Source: Actinomycetes bacterium | Lineage (GTDB): Bacteria > Actinomycetota > Coriobacteriia > Anaerosomatales > Anaerosomataceae | NCBI GenBank assembly: GCA_021372825.1 | Contig: JAJFTR010000036.1 | Location: 1-64,000, forward strand | Direction: 5' to 3' | Length of the DNA stretch: 64,000 bases | In this document: one piece after another, positions 9,002-17,460 of the stretch | How the letters are laid out: every line of letters begins with the position of its first letter | Numbering within the stretch: the first letter of the stretch is position 1 | Translations under genes and position numbers: made by a program | Notes under the pieces: model-generated | Told to the model about the DNA's origin: nothing | What the model saw: the letters and a program-made list of their open reading frames with translations, nothing else | Databases searched by the model: none

Positions 9002-9673
9002 ATGTTCACCGGATTGATCGAGTGCGAGGGCATCATCACCCGTGCCGAGCGAGTGTCTGGAGGGATGCGGCTGGAGGTGTACGCGCCTGAGTTCGGCCGC
9101 GACATGGCCATCGGCGACTCGATCGCGGTGGACGGAGCCTGCCTGACGGTAGTGAAGTTCATTCGAGGCGCATTTCTGACCGACGTGAGCGGAGAGACTC
9201 TGGAGCGCACGACTCTCGGCGCGCTCACCCAGGGCTCGAAAGTCAACCTTGAACGTGCCCTGCGCCTTTCGGACCGTCTGGGAGGGCATCTGGTGAGTGG
9301 ACATGTGGATGCGGTGGGACGGCTCGAACTGCGGCAGCCTGCGGGCAAGTTCACCGTGTACCAGTTCCAGGCTCCGCGGGAAGTTATGGAGTACGTGGTC
9401 GAGAAGGGGTCCATCGCTGTGGATGGGATCTCGCTCACCGTTGCACGAGTGGGCGAGACGGGGTTCACGGCGGCGGTCATCCCTCAGACCGAATCCGTCA
9501 CCACCCTTAAAGGGAAGCCCATCGGGGCGCCAGTGAATCTTGAGGCGGACATACTCGCCAAGTACGTGAGACGTTTCGTCGGTCTGTACACAGGGGCGGA
9601 CGACGGGGTAGCGCGTGAGGGCAGGCGAGGTTTAGGGGAACTTCTCCGCGAACTTGCGGACGGTGGGCGATGA
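9002..9673 (+). CDS. ribE: Riboflavin synthase alpha chain
   Basis: This enzyme dismutates two 6,7-dimethyl-8-ribityllumazine molecules to riboflavin. It shows the classic start MFTGLIECEG and two homologous lumazine-binding domains: IAVDGACLTV in the first and IAVDGISLTV in the second. The linker HLVSGHVDAVG is also typical. At 223 residues it is near the family norm. The last four bases overlap ribBA (ATGA), indicating translational coupling in the riboflavin operon. Confidence 0.96.
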   Translation: MFTGLIECEGIITRAERVSGGMRLEVYAPEFGRDMAIGDSIAVDGACLTVVKFIRGAFLTDVSGETLERTTLGALTQGSKVNLERALRLSDRLGGHLVSGHVDAVGRLELRQPAGKFTVYQFQAPREVMEYVVEKGSIAVDGISLTVARVGETGFTAAVIPQTESVTTLKGKPIGAPVNLEADILAKYVRRFVGLYTGADDGVAREGRRGLGELLRELADGGR

Positions 9674-10893
9674 ACGCGTCGCGCGAACCCTTCGCGACCA
9701 TCGAGGAAGCCCTGGATGAGATCCGTGCGGGGAGGATGCTCATCGTCGTGGATGACGAGGGCCGCGAGAACGAGGGCGACTTCGTCATGGCAGCCGAGAA
9801 GGTGACTCCCGAGGCCATCAACTTCATGGCGACCAACGGTCGTGGCCTCATCTGTCTGCCTATGACGGGAGAGCGCCTCGACGAGCTCAAGATCCCTCCC
9901 ATGACAGCGGAGAACACGTCCGCACAGGGGACTGCCTTCCATGTGTCCATCGGCGCCAAGGGCAAGATCACCACAGGGATCTCTGCAGCGGACAGAGCGG
10001 CGACGGTTCTTGCAGCGATCGACTCGAAGACGGGCCCGGACGACATCTCGATGCCGGGTCACGTGTTCCCTCTTCGCGCGAAGGCCGGAGGCGTGCTCGA
10101 ACGAGCGGGCCACACGGAGGCGGCGGTGGACCTGGCGCGGCTCGCAGGTCTTTATCCAGCCGGCGTCATCTGCGAGATCATGAATCCTGACGGCACCATG
10201 GCACGCAGACCACAACTTGAAGAGGTAGCGCGCACATTCGGTCTTAAGATGGTCACCGTCGAAGACCTCATTCGCTACAGGCGTCGTACGGAGCGGTTGG
10301 TCGAGCGCGTGGCAACAGTGCGGCTGCCCACCAGGTTCGGTGAGTTTGTCGCGCATGGGTACACGTCGCTCGTCGACGGCTCAACGCACGTCGCTTTGGT
10401 GGCTGGAGATGTCAAGGGGGCCTCGGACGTCCTTGTGAGAGTGCATTCGGAGTGCCTGACTGGGGACGTGTTCCACTCGCTTAGATGCGACTGCGGCGCC
10501 CAACTGGAAGAAGCGATGAGGCGTGTCCAAGCGGAGGGTCGCGGCGTGGTGTTATATATCGTCGGGCACGAAGGCAGGGGGATCGGTCTGGAGAACAAGC
10601 TCAAGGCATACGCGCTACAGGAACAAGGCCAAGACACGGTGGAGGCCAACGCGTCCCTGGGGTTCCCCGCTGACCTTCGGGACTACGGCATCGGGGCACA
10701 GATACTGGTCGATCTGGGGCTCACGTCGATGCGGTTGATGACGAACAACCCGACCAAGATCGTAGGACTCGAGGGGTACGGCCTTCGGGTGACAGAGCAG
10801 GTGCCTCTGCAAGTAGGGTGCAATCCCGAAAACGTCGAGTATCTGAAGACGAAGAAGGAGAAGATGTCCCATCGGCTGGACGTGCCGGGATAG
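9670..10893 (+). CDS. ribBA: Bifunctional 3,4-dihydroxy-2-butanone-4-phosphate synthase / GTP cyclohydrolase II
   Basis: The protein feeds both branches of riboflavin synthesis. Residues about 10-205 are the DHBP synthase domain ([30 protein letters not shown]). Residues about 210-400 are GTP cyclohydrolase II, with the zinc cysteines in [17 protein letters not shown] and the GHEGRGIGL and MTNNPTK motifs. The usual arginine-rich YLRQEGRG is here YIVGHEGRG, a small deviation. It overlaps ribE by four bases and is followed after 22 bases by ribH. Confidence 0.95.
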   Translation: MNASREPFATIEEALDEIRAGRMLIVVDDEGRENEGDFVMAAEKVTPEAINFMATNGRGLICLPMTGERLDELKIPPMTAENTSAQGTAFHVSIGAKGKITTGISAADRAATVLAAIDSKTGPDDISMPGHVFPLRAKAGGVLERAGHTEAAVDLARLAGLYPAGVICEIMNPDGTMARRPQLEEVARTFGLKMVTVEDLIRYRRRTERLVERVATVRLPTRFGEFVAHGYTSLVDGSTHVALVAGDVKGASDVLVRVHSECLTGDVFHSLRCDCGAQLEEAMRRVQAEGRGVVLYIVGHEGRGIGLENKLKAYALQEQGQDTVEANASLGFPADLRDYGIGAQILVDLGLTSMRLMTNNPTKIVGLEGYGLRVTEQVPLQVGCNPENVEYLKTKKEKMSHRLDVPG

Positions 10894-10915
10894 GGACGGG
10901 GAGGAGACGGTGACA

Positions 10916-11377
10916 ATGGCGGTCTTCGAGGGCGACCTCATAGGGAGCGGGCTCAAGATCGGTATCGTGGTGAGCCGATTCAACGAGCTTCTGTCCACGC
11001 GGCTCCTGTCGGGCGCGCAAGACGCGCTCGGGCGCCATGGCGTGGCGTCCGAGGACGTCGATGTCGCGTGGGTGCCTGGTGCGTTCGAGGTACCGCTCGT
11101 GGCCAAGCGCATCGCGGGCAGCGGGCGTTACGATGCGGTGATCGCCTTAGGAGTGGTGATCCGGGGCGGTACGCCGCACTTCGAATACGTCGCGGCCGAG
11201 GTCTCCAAGGGAGTCGCGAAAGTGACGCTCGACACCGAGGTGCCAGTGATCTTCGGTGTCATCACGGCTGATACGATCGAACAGGCCGTTGAGCGAGCCG
11301 GGACCAAGTCGGGTAACAAAGGGTGGGACGCGGCGCTAGCCGCGATCGAGATGGCGAACCTCCTGAAAGCGGTGTGA
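10916..11377 (+). CDS. ribH: 6,7-dimethyl-8-ribityllumazine synthase
   Basis: RibH condenses the pyrimidine and butanone intermediates, the step before riboflavin synthase. Visible signatures are [40 protein letters not shown] and [10 protein letters not shown], and the C-terminal [18 protein letters not shown] 10916 is preferred over GTG 10910 because GGAGGAG at 10900-10906 is nine bases away from the ATG and too close to the GTG. At 153 residues it has normal length. It is the last gene of the riboflavin operon. Confidence 0.95.
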   Translation: MAVFEGDLIGSGLKIGIVVSRFNELLSTRLLSGAQDALGRHGVASEDVDVAWVPGAFEVPLVAKRIAGSGRYDAVIALGVVIRGGTPHFEYVAAEVSKGVAKVTLDTEVPVIFGVITADTIEQAVERAGTKSGNKGWDAALAAIEMANLLKAV

Positions 11378-11410
11378 GTCTCGCGCACGCGAGTAGCTGT
11401 CAAGGAAAGC

Positions 11411-11449
11411 CGAAAGGCCCGGTCACGATGTGCGCGTCCGGGCCTTTCG
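11411..11449 (+). terminator. Rho-independent terminator of the riboflavin operon
   Basis: CGAAAGGCCCGG (11411-11422) is perfectly complementary to CCGGGCCTTTCG (11438-11449) around a 15-base loop. This 12-bp stem, with its own TTT at the 3' arm, lies 34 bases after ribH. No long T-run follows, so termination may be partial, but the position fits the end of the operon. Confidence 0.75.
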
Positions 11450-11744
11450 TTGGGCAGTCCAGCGGGTTCTCGCCACCCTGTGGTTGTCAACCATGGACGT
11501 CCGATCGTGTGTGTCCGCTTTCGAGCGGGCTCACACCATAGCACCCCCGGCGCCATGGGAACAAGCGGCGGTGTGTTCGATTCGACGAGCGGTCCCGTCG
11601 GCGTGTCCGGAGGTGGCGTGTTCATGCTGTACGGGACGCTGGTCTGGGCTAGGTCCGTGGCTTCCAGTGGCCCGTGCCTTGCTGTAGGCTTGTCGCCAAG
11701 ATCGAATAGGGCAGGCCAAGCGCGTGTGAGGAGCTGACGTACCC
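11450..11744. other. Intergenic stretch with no recognised feature
   Basis: About 295 bases between the ribH terminator and the next gene carry no convincing coding frame. The short open frames in it look like chance. It contains no tRNA, riboswitch or repeat that I can recognise. It presumably holds the promoter of the gene at 11745, but no clear -35/-10 pair stands out. Confidence 0.5.
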
Positions 11745-12479
11745 GTGGCGGCGAAGGGTGACACTGGTCGGGAGCGCCATGCGGTTCTCAACGTCTTCGG
11801 GCTCACCCTGCAGGTGAGCAACCCACGTCTGGCCGAGCTTCTCACCATGGATGCCCGGGAAGCTCTCGGTACCGACATGCGCGATCTGGTTGTGACGAGC
11901 GGCGCTCAGCGTCCACCGGCAGAGCAGGTCAGGGAGACGCTTACAGAGGTGGCCGAGGTCTTACCGGACGTTCGGGTCACGGTTCCCAGTCCTCATACTG
12001 AGCAGGCCGATACGACACGGCGCGACTTCAGAGCGCGCGCCGAAAGCTTGGGGGCAGCTCTGGGATTCCAGACGTGCGAAGACGGACTGTGGCGCTCTGC
12101 CTCGGGAATCGGTGTCATGACACGCACTGTCGAGCGGCCGATTTCCCTGGCGGCTGCGGCCCATTTCGTCAGCCGGATGGCTATGCTCCAGGCCGGGCGC
12201 GTCGACGCGGACACGACGTCGGTGCTCTTCATCGTGGAGGGTTCGGCCACCGTCGAGGTGTTCGAGGTGGCCATCCGCGAGCGACGTCTGCACCACGTGA
12301 TGCGCACGGTAGCGATCGACGACCTGGACGAGATGCGCGCTCTTGCGCGGGCAGGGGCGCTGAGTCACGAAGGCACCGTCGCTTTGCTCGCACCAGTGAC
12401 CGACATCGATGTCGGCCGGCTACTCTCGGTTCTGCGTGGCTGCCGTGCGGCGGACTCACAAGGGTCGGGGGTCTCGTAG
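11745..12479 (+). CDS. Hypothetical protein, unknown function
   Basis: I do not recognise this 244-residue protein. It begins with GTG 11745, eleven bases after GAGGAG at 11728-11733, and ends three bases before mnmA, so the two are probably cotranscribed. There is no signal peptide, membrane segment or familiar catalytic motif. The sequence looks like a folded soluble alpha/beta protein: alternating hydrophobic strands (SVLFIVEGSATVEVFEVAI) and charged helices. Only two cysteines are present, so a metal ribbon is unlikely. GC and codon use match the neighbours. A link with tRNA thiolation is suggested only by position. Confidence 0.75.
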   Translation: MAAKGDTGRERHAVLNVFGLTLQVSNPRLAELLTMDAREALGTDMRDLVVTSGAQRPPAEQVRETLTEVAEVLPDVRVTVPSPHTEQADTTRRDFRARAESLGAALGFQTCEDGLWRSASGIGVMTRTVERPISLAAAAHFVSRMAMLQAGRVDADTTSVLFIVEGSATVEVFEVAIRERRLHHVMRTVAIDDLDEMRALARAGALSHEGTVALLAPVTDIDVGRLLSVLRGCRAADSQGSGVS

Positions 12480-12482
12480 GGT

Positions 12483-13517
12483 ATGGCGAACCAGCGTGTG
12501 TGGGTCGCGATGAGCGGGGGCGTGGACAGCTCCGTGGCCGCCGCCTGGGCGTTGCGCGAGAGACGTGAGGTTCAGGGGGTGACCCTCGATCTGGGGCGTG
12601 GAGAACCGGACCGTTTGGCGATTGACTCCGCTGCGCGAGTGTGCGCGCGGCTCGGCATCCCTCATCGCGTGCTGGATGTGAGCCGGGAGTTCGACTCTTG
12701 TGTCGTTGACAAGACCGCCAAGAGATACGCCGAAGGTCACACGCCCAATCCTTGCGTGGAGTGCAACGCTCTGATCAAGTTCGGTCTGCTGGCGGACGCA
12801 GCTGCCGCCGAGGGCGCTGATATGGCTACGGGCCACTACGCCAGGATCATCGTCAGGGACGGGGGGCCATGGCTCGCGCGCTCCAAAGACCCCCACAAGG
12901 ACCAGTCGTACTTCTTGTATCGCGTGCCGTGCGAGCGCCTGGCGCACGTGATGTTCCCTTTGGGCGAGGTCACGAAGACAGACGTCCGGACGGAGGCGGC
13001 CTCTCTTGGTCTTGCGGAAATGCACACAAAGGAGAGCCAAGATGCGTGTTTCGTAGGCCCAGGCGGCTATCCTGAGCTGGTGGCCGCGCGCTACCCGCAA
13101 GGCTGCCGTCCGGGGCCCCTGATCACCAGCACGGGTGAGACGGTGGGGACACATCGCGGCATCTGTCGCTACACGGTCGGTCAAAGACGCCGCATAGGGA
13201 TCGCATCTTCCGACCCGTTGTACGTGATCGCACTCGACGGCGCGCATAATGCCGTGGTCGTGGGAGACAAGACGCAGCTGGAGGTGTCGCGGATCCGTGC
13301 GATCGACCCCGTATGGCACGCAGCGCCGGGAGTCCGCACGCTCTTCGTGAAGTGCAGGTATAACTCGCCACTCGTTCGCGCCCAGGTGACCTACGACGGA
13401 GAAGCGCTGGTCGCCGAAGTGGAGGAACCGCTCTTCGGCGTGGCGCCGGGACAATCGATTGTGTGCTATGACGCCGACACAGTCCTCGGCGGCGGCATCA
13501 TCGAGGAGGCCCTGTGA
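12483..13517 (+). CDS. mnmA: tRNA-specific 2-thiouridylase
   Basis: MnmA thiolates U34 of the tRNAs for Lys, Glu and Gln. The N-terminal PP-loop MSGGVDSSVA binds ATP. The nucleophile cysteine is C91 in TPNPCVECN and the second catalytic cysteine is C189 in ESQDACFV; both are present. The C-terminal beta-barrel region (YTVGQRRRIGIA) is complete, giving 344 residues. The last four bases overlap the next gene. The window also encodes tRNA-Glu and tRNA-Gln, but both have C at position 34, so they would not be substrates. Confidence 0.96.
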   Translation: MANQRVWVAMSGGVDSSVAAAWALRERREVQGVTLDLGRGEPDRLAIDSAARVCARLGIPHRVLDVSREFDSCVVDKTAKRYAEGHTPNPCVECNALIKFGLLADAAAAEGADMATGHYARIIVRDGGPWLARSKDPHKDQSYFLYRVPCERLAHVMFPLGEVTKTDVRTEAASLGLAEMHTKESQDACFVGPGGYPELVAARYPQGCRPGPLITSTGETVGTHRGICRYTVGQRRRIGIASSDPLYVIALDGAHNAVVVGDKTQLEVSRIRAIDPVWHAAPGVRTLFVKCRYNSPLVRAQVTYDGEALVAEVEEPLFGVAPGQSIVCYDADTVLGGGIIEEAL

Positions 13518-14329
13518 TAGACCTGCACATACACACCGCGCGATGCCGTCATGGGCTCGGCACAGTCGCCGAGTACGTGGATGCCGCTCGGGAGGTGGGA
13601 GCCACGACCATCGCGTTCACGGAGCACCTGCCCTTGCCTGACGCGCTACTGCGGGCGGATCCGGCCGCCATGGGGTACGCGATGCCCGCCTCGGAGCTCC
13701 CCGCGTACGTGGACGAGGTCCTTCGGGCTCGCGAGGCGGCTGGCAGCACTGGTGGCCCGGAAGTACTGCTCGGCATCGAGGTGGACCTTCATCCGGGAAA
13801 TGAAGACCACGTGCGTACTCTTGTGGACTCGTACCCGTTCGATCTCGTGCTGGGCAGTGTGCACTACATCGACGGCTGGGCCTTCGACGACCCCAGCCGC
13901 ACCGAGGGCTACACGGGCTGGGACATCGCGAAGCTGTGGGAGCGGTATTTCGACGACGTGGTGCGTGCAGCTTCTACAGGGCTCGCCGATGTGATCGCGC
14001 ACGCCGACCTCATCAAGAAGTTCGGCTACGTCCCACACGGCGATCTTCGGCCGTTTTACGCGGAAGCCGCCGAGGCGTTCGCCGCTGCCGGGTGCGTGGT
14101 CGAGGTCAACACGGCGGGCCTGCGCAAACCTTGTGCGGAGCTGTATCCGTCTGATGCGTTCCTGCGGGAGCTGCGCAAGGCTGGCGTGCGGGTCACGGTG
14201 GGGTCGGATGCTCATGCGCCGTGTGATGTGTGTACGGGGTACTCGCAAGCGGTTGACGCCCTCAGGCGTGCGGGTTACGAGAGCATCGTGGTGCTGCGCG
14301 AACACGCGGCTGTGGAGGTGCCCCTGTGA
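13514..14329 (+). CDS. PHP-domain phosphatase, histidinol-phosphatase-like
   Basis: The 271-residue protein is a PHP-fold metal hydrolase: DLHIHTARC near the start, FTEHLPL, GIEVDL, VLGSVHYIDG, IAHADLIKKFG and GSDAHAP supply the metal-binding His/Asp/Glu set. The order and length fit HisJ/HisK histidinol-phosphatase, which acts late in histidine synthesis. No other his gene is near, so the substrate is not certain. It overlaps mnmA by four bases at the start and the Nif3-like gene by four at the end. Confidence 0.8.
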   Translation: MIDLHIHTARCRHGLGTVAEYVDAAREVGATTIAFTEHLPLPDALLRADPAAMGYAMPASELPAYVDEVLRAREAAGSTGGPEVLLGIEVDLHPGNEDHVRTLVDSYPFDLVLGSVHYIDGWAFDDPSRTEGYTGWDIAKLWERYFDDVVRAASTGLADVIAHADLIKKFGYVPHGDLRPFYAEAAEAFAAAGCVVEVNTAGLRKPCAELYPSDAFLRELRKAGVRVTVGSDAHAPCDVCTGYSQAVDALRRAGYESIVVLREHAAVEVPL

Positions 14330-15426
14330 CTTCGACGGTGACCGATCTTGTCGTGATGCTCGACCACGACTTCCCGATGGCGTGGGCTGAGCCTTGGGAC
14401 CGGGTGGGGCTTCGAGTGGGTGACGGGCGAGCATCGGTGCACGGAGTGTTCGTGACTCTCGACCCCACCGAGGAGGCGGTCGAGAAGACCGCCGCTGCAG
14501 GCGCGAACGTCCTGCTTACGCATCACCCTCCGTTTCTGGAGGCGCTTGATGAGGTGACTGGATCAAGCACCGCGGGGCGGGTCGTACTCAGCGCGGCGAG
14601 GCGGGGTGTGGCCATCGTGGCGATGCACACCAACCTCGATCGAGCACCGGCGGGCGGTGACGCTTTGGCCGAAGGTCTCGGCCTGAGCGTGCTGAGGCCG
14701 CTTGAAAGAAGTCTACAAGAAGTGGACATCGTGACGGTGTACGTGCCCGTCGAGGCCGAGGCTGCTGTTCGCCAGGAGATGATCGCCGCAGGCGCGGGTC
14801 GCATCGGACAGTATGAGGGGTGCGCCTTCGTGGGTCAGGGCAGTGGAGGTTTTTCGGCCCTGGAGGGCGCATCGCCGCGCGTCGGCGAAGCTGACGGCGC
14901 CGAGGTGGCCGAGAAGCGCGTGGAGATGATCGCGCCTACGGGACGGGGACTAGCTGTCGTGGATGCTGCGCGGGCCGTCCACCCGTACGAGGAGCCGGTC
15001 ATCACCGTTGCGCGTGGAGGCCTGAGCCGTGGTGTGGCTCGTCTCGGCCGATTGTGCAGCACCACACCGACGAGCCTCGCCGGTCTTGCCAGCGCCGTCA
15101 GCGAGCGCTTGAGCACGCCAGTCCGGGTGTGGGGTGACGAGGGCACGCGCGTGAGAACGGTGGCGGTGGCCAACGGGTCGGGCACTTCGCTCATCGGCGC
15201 CGCGCGTGAAGCAGGGGCCGATGCGCTCGTCACGGGTGAGGTACGTTATCATGACGCTCTGGAAGCCCTGGGCTCGGGGCTTGCGATCGTCGAGGCAGGG
15301 CATGACGCGACCGAATGGCCTCTGGTGAGGGTGCTGGCTCGGGCAGCACGCAGGGCAGTGGGCGATGGCGCCGTCATAGAAGATGAAGTGCATCTGGCGT
15401 GGTGGAGCCGAGGAAAGGGCGAGTGA
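14326..15426 (+). CDS. Nif3-like dinuclear metal center protein
   Basis: The protein belongs to the Nif3/YbgI/YqfO family, sometimes labelled GTP cyclohydrolase I type 2. It has PWDRVGLRVG near residue 23, LLTHHPPF as a metal-binding motif, MHTNLDRAPAGGDALAEGL, and late VTGEVRYHDAL and VEAGHDATEW. At 366 residues it carries the inserted middle domain of the longer YqfO form. The metal ligands seem complete, but the physiological reaction is not firmly known. It starts with GTG overlapping the previous stop and leads into the zinc-ribbon gene five bases later, a pairing often seen in bacteria. Confidence 0.88.
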   Translation: MTSTVTDLVVMLDHDFPMAWAEPWDRVGLRVGDGRASVHGVFVTLDPTEEAVEKTAAAGANVLLTHHPPFLEALDEVTGSSTAGRVVLSAARRGVAIVAMHTNLDRAPAGGDALAEGLGLSVLRPLERSLQEVDIVTVYVPVEAEAAVRQEMIAAGAGRIGQYEGCAFVGQGSGGFSALEGASPRVGEADGAEVAEKRVEMIAPTGRGLAVVDAARAVHPYEEPVITVARGGLSRGVARLGRLCSTTPTSLAGLASAVSERLSTPVRVWGDEGTRVRTVAVANGSGTSLIGAAREAGADALVTGEVRYHDALEALGSGLAIVEAGHDATEWPLVRVLARAARRAVGDGAVIEDEVHLAWWSRGKGE

Positions 15427-15430
15427 GTGC

Positions 15431-16153
15431 ATGGACCAGGGCAGGGCACTTCTTGAGCTCTCCGAGAAGGATCTGGAGATCACGCGCTTGACCAAGCAGC
15501 TTGAGGATCTTCCGGAGAAGACTGCCATCCTCGAGCTGCGGCATAAGATGAAGGACATCGAAGGCGTCGCCCAGAAGGCTCGCGAGTTCGTGGCGGACGC
15601 TGAGCGCGAGGTGAAGCGAGCAGAAGACGAGGTGGCCAGTCTGCGCGCGAAGATGGATTCCGAACAGGTCAAGATCTCTTCAGGACAGGTCGTGAACGTC
15701 AAGGAGTTGCAGTCGATGTCGCGCGAGATCGATTCGCTGCGGCGCCAGGTGGACAAGAAGGAGAACGACGTCTTGAAGGCGATGGAGCGGCTGGAGGCGG
15801 GCAGGACCCAGGCGAACAAGATCGCTGAGACACTCGAGAAGGCCGCTGCAAGGGAGAAGAGACTCATCGAGGAGTATCGCGCACGCGGAGGCGAGCTCCA
15901 GTCCCACATCGATACTCTGCGGCGTGAGCGTGCGCTCTTGGCCGCGCAGCTCGACGAGGAGCTTCTGAGCCGCTACGAGAAGACCCGCGAGGCCAAGCAC
16001 GGGATCGGCGTGGGTGTCTTGAGCGGCGGCATGTGCTCTGCGTGTCGCATCGACCTGCCTGCGGGCAAGGTGCAGGCGCTCGAGGAGGGTGGACCTATCG
16101 GCGAGTGCCCTAATTGTCACCGTCTACTAGTGGTCAGAGGACGTCAGAGGTGA
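15431..16153 (+). CDS. Coiled-coil protein with C4-type zinc ribbon
   Basis: Residues 1 to about 190 of this 240-residue protein are almost entirely charged coiled coil. A zinc ribbon follows with CSACRIDL and CPNCHRLL, giving two CxxC pairs. This matches the bacterial zf-RING_7/CdsZ-type family, usually found after a Nif3-like gene as here; its molecular role is poorly defined. ATG 15431 is chosen because a longer frame from 15383 would run inside the Nif3-like gene. The stop codon overlaps the RNase H-like gene. Confidence 0.85.
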   Translation: MDQGRALLELSEKDLEITRLTKQLEDLPEKTAILELRHKMKDIEGVAQKAREFVADAEREVKRAEDEVASLRAKMDSEQVKISSGQVVNVKELQSMSREIDSLRRQVDKKENDVLKAMERLEAGRTQANKIAETLEKAAAREKRLIEEYRARGGELQSHIDTLRRERALLAAQLDEELLSRYEKTREAKHGIGVGVLSGGMCSACRIDLPAGKVQALEEGGPIGECPNCHRLLVVRGRQR

Positions 16154-16602
16154 AGGCCACCCTTCGGACTGACGGGGGTGCGCGAGGCAACCCTGGACCC
16201 GCGGGGATCGGCGTTCTTCTGGTGGATGAGAACGGGCGAGAGATTGCGGCGGGAGGGCGGTTCGTGGGGACCGCCACGAACAACGTCGCAGAGTACATGG
16301 CGCTCATCACAGGCTTGGAGGCAGCGCGGGCGGCAGGTGTGACGGATCTGACCGTCTGCTGTGACAGCGAGCTGGTGGTCAAGCAGATGAGAGGCGAGTA
16401 CCGCGTGCGGAACGAAGCCTTGAAGCCCCTCTTCGCACGCGCATGTGACGTGAGCCGCGGGTTCGACAGTGTGCGGTTCGTGCACGTGAGACGTGCCGAG
16501 AACCAGGTTGCCGACCGGCTCGCTAATCAGGCGATGGACGCGCGACACGATGTGGGCTATGGACTCGGCGAATGTGATGAGCCACCGTCCACACTCTTCT
16601 AA
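16150..16602 (+). CDS. RNase HI-like protein
   Basis: The 150-residue product has an RNase H fold with all four acidic catalytic positions visible: D in RTDGGARGNPG, E in NNVAEYMALI, D in CCDSELVVKQM and D in NQVADRLAN. It should cut RNA in RNA:DNA hybrids or act on related substrates. It starts at GTG 16150, overlapping the previous stop codon in a GTGA junction. The basic substrate-handling loop of E. coli RNase HI seems to be absent, as in many short Gram-positive and archaeal-like RNase HI proteins. The gene could be called rnhA, but type assignment is uncertain. Confidence 0.87.
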   Translation: MKATLRTDGGARGNPGPAGIGVLLVDENGREIAAGGRFVGTATNNVAEYMALITGLEAARAAGVTDLTVCCDSELVVKQMRGEYRVRNEALKPLFARACDVSRGFDSVRFVHVRRAENQVADRLANQAMDARHDVGYGLGECDEPPSTLF

Positions 16603-16612
16603 GGAGACGAGT

Positions 16613-16993
16613 ATGTACGAGTTGAGTGTCAAGGGCCATTTCGACGCGGCTCATGCGCTCGTAGGGTATCCGGGCGAATGTCGCAACCTGCATGGTCACA
16701 CCTGGGACGTCGAGGTCACAGTAGCGGCGAACGAGCTCGACGACATCGACATCGTCTATGACTTCAAGAGCCTCAAGGCCGATCTCGCACGTGTTCTTGA
16801 GCCATACGATCACGTGTTCATCAACGAAGTCGCGCCGTTCGATGCGCTGAGTCCTACAGCCGAGAACCTCGCCAGGGTGCTGTACGAATCGCTTGAGAGG
16901 AATATCACTCAGGCGACGTCTGCACGCGTGCATCTCAAAGAGGTCACTGTGTGGGAGTCTCCGGTCGCTCGCCTCACGTATCGTCCAGAATGA
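16613..16993 (+). CDS. queD: 6-carboxy-5,6,7,8-tetrahydropterin synthase
   Basis: QueD turns dihydroneopterin triphosphate into 6-carboxytetrahydropterin, an early step to queuosine in tRNA. In the 126-residue protein the zinc histidines are H14 (FDAAHAL) and H27/H29 (NLHGHTW), and the catalytic cysteine is C23. The C-terminal part has SPTAENLARVLY and the VTVWES motif with the substrate-binding Glu. AAGGAG at 16601-16606 precedes ATG 16613. No other queuosine genes are in the window. Confidence 0.93.
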   Translation: MYELSVKGHFDAAHALVGYPGECRNLHGHTWDVEVTVAANELDDIDIVYDFKSLKADLARVLEPYDHVFINEVAPFDALSPTAENLARVLYESLERNITQATSARVHLKEVTVWESPVARLTYRPE

Positions 16994-17036
16994 TGTGAGG
17001 CGTCACGGACTGCGCGAGTCTTCCCTGGAGACGAAG

Positions 17037-17393
17037 ATGTCCCGAGAAACCTCGCCTGCGTGGCCTGTACTCCGCGGCTTCCCGTTTCTTACCTTTGCGG
17101 TCTCAAACGATGTGGCTGCTTTCGCGACCCTTCACGTTCAAGACCCCGCCGGCAGCTACTGGTACGCCGCCTTTCGAGACTCGCTCGGTCCGACCTCTCG
17201 GGACGTTGCTTACGTTAAAGCATGGTCTTGCGTACCGCAAGGGGGTTCGTGGCGAAATGGGCGAAGTTACGCCGAACGGTTGTATATGCGCGCTGAGCGG
17301 TTGAATATGAGCGCCGTCCGGCCCTGTTATGGGCCGAAAGGTGGACACAAACACCCGGAGGCGTGGTTAGTGCCTACTTCGTGGGACGTGTAG
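17037..17393 (+). CDS. Possible orphan protein, unknown
   Basis: A frame of 118 codons starts with ATG 17037, six bases after GGAG at 17027-17030, and ends with TAG. The predicted protein is rich in Trp, Tyr and Arg (for example GSYWYAAFRD) and resembles no family I know. Third-position GC is visibly lower than in the neighbouring genes, and codons such as TTA and AAA appear. It includes a seven-residue near repeat (RLYMRAE then RLNMSAV). It may be a recently acquired or decayed gene, or the region may be noncoding. No other feature is seen between 16994 and 17460. Confidence 0.3.
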   Translation: MSRETSPAWPVLRGFPFLTFAVSNDVAAFATLHVQDPAGSYWYAAFRDSLGPTSRDVAYVKAWSCVPQGGSWRNGRSYAERLYMRAERLNMSAVRPCYGPKGGHKHPEAWLVPTSWDV

Positions 17394-17460
17394 GCTGTGC
17401 TACGCTTCGCAGGAAGTCGCGGACCGCGACGGTTGCATGGGAGCAAGAAGGTGTGAGGCC

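Noticed and set aside
7895-9304. A 469-codon minus-strand frame across ribD and ribE
   Set aside because: Both plus-strand genes are unambiguous, and the minus frame has no ribosome site or family resemblance.
11470-11500. TTGACA on the minus strand (near 11490) as a promoter
   Set aside because: No -10 hexamer lies at a suitable distance and no minus-strand gene follows.
17277-17318. 21-base near repeat as the start of a CRISPR or tandem array
   Set aside because: Only two imperfect copies exist and there are no spacers; it matches two seven-codon units of one frame.
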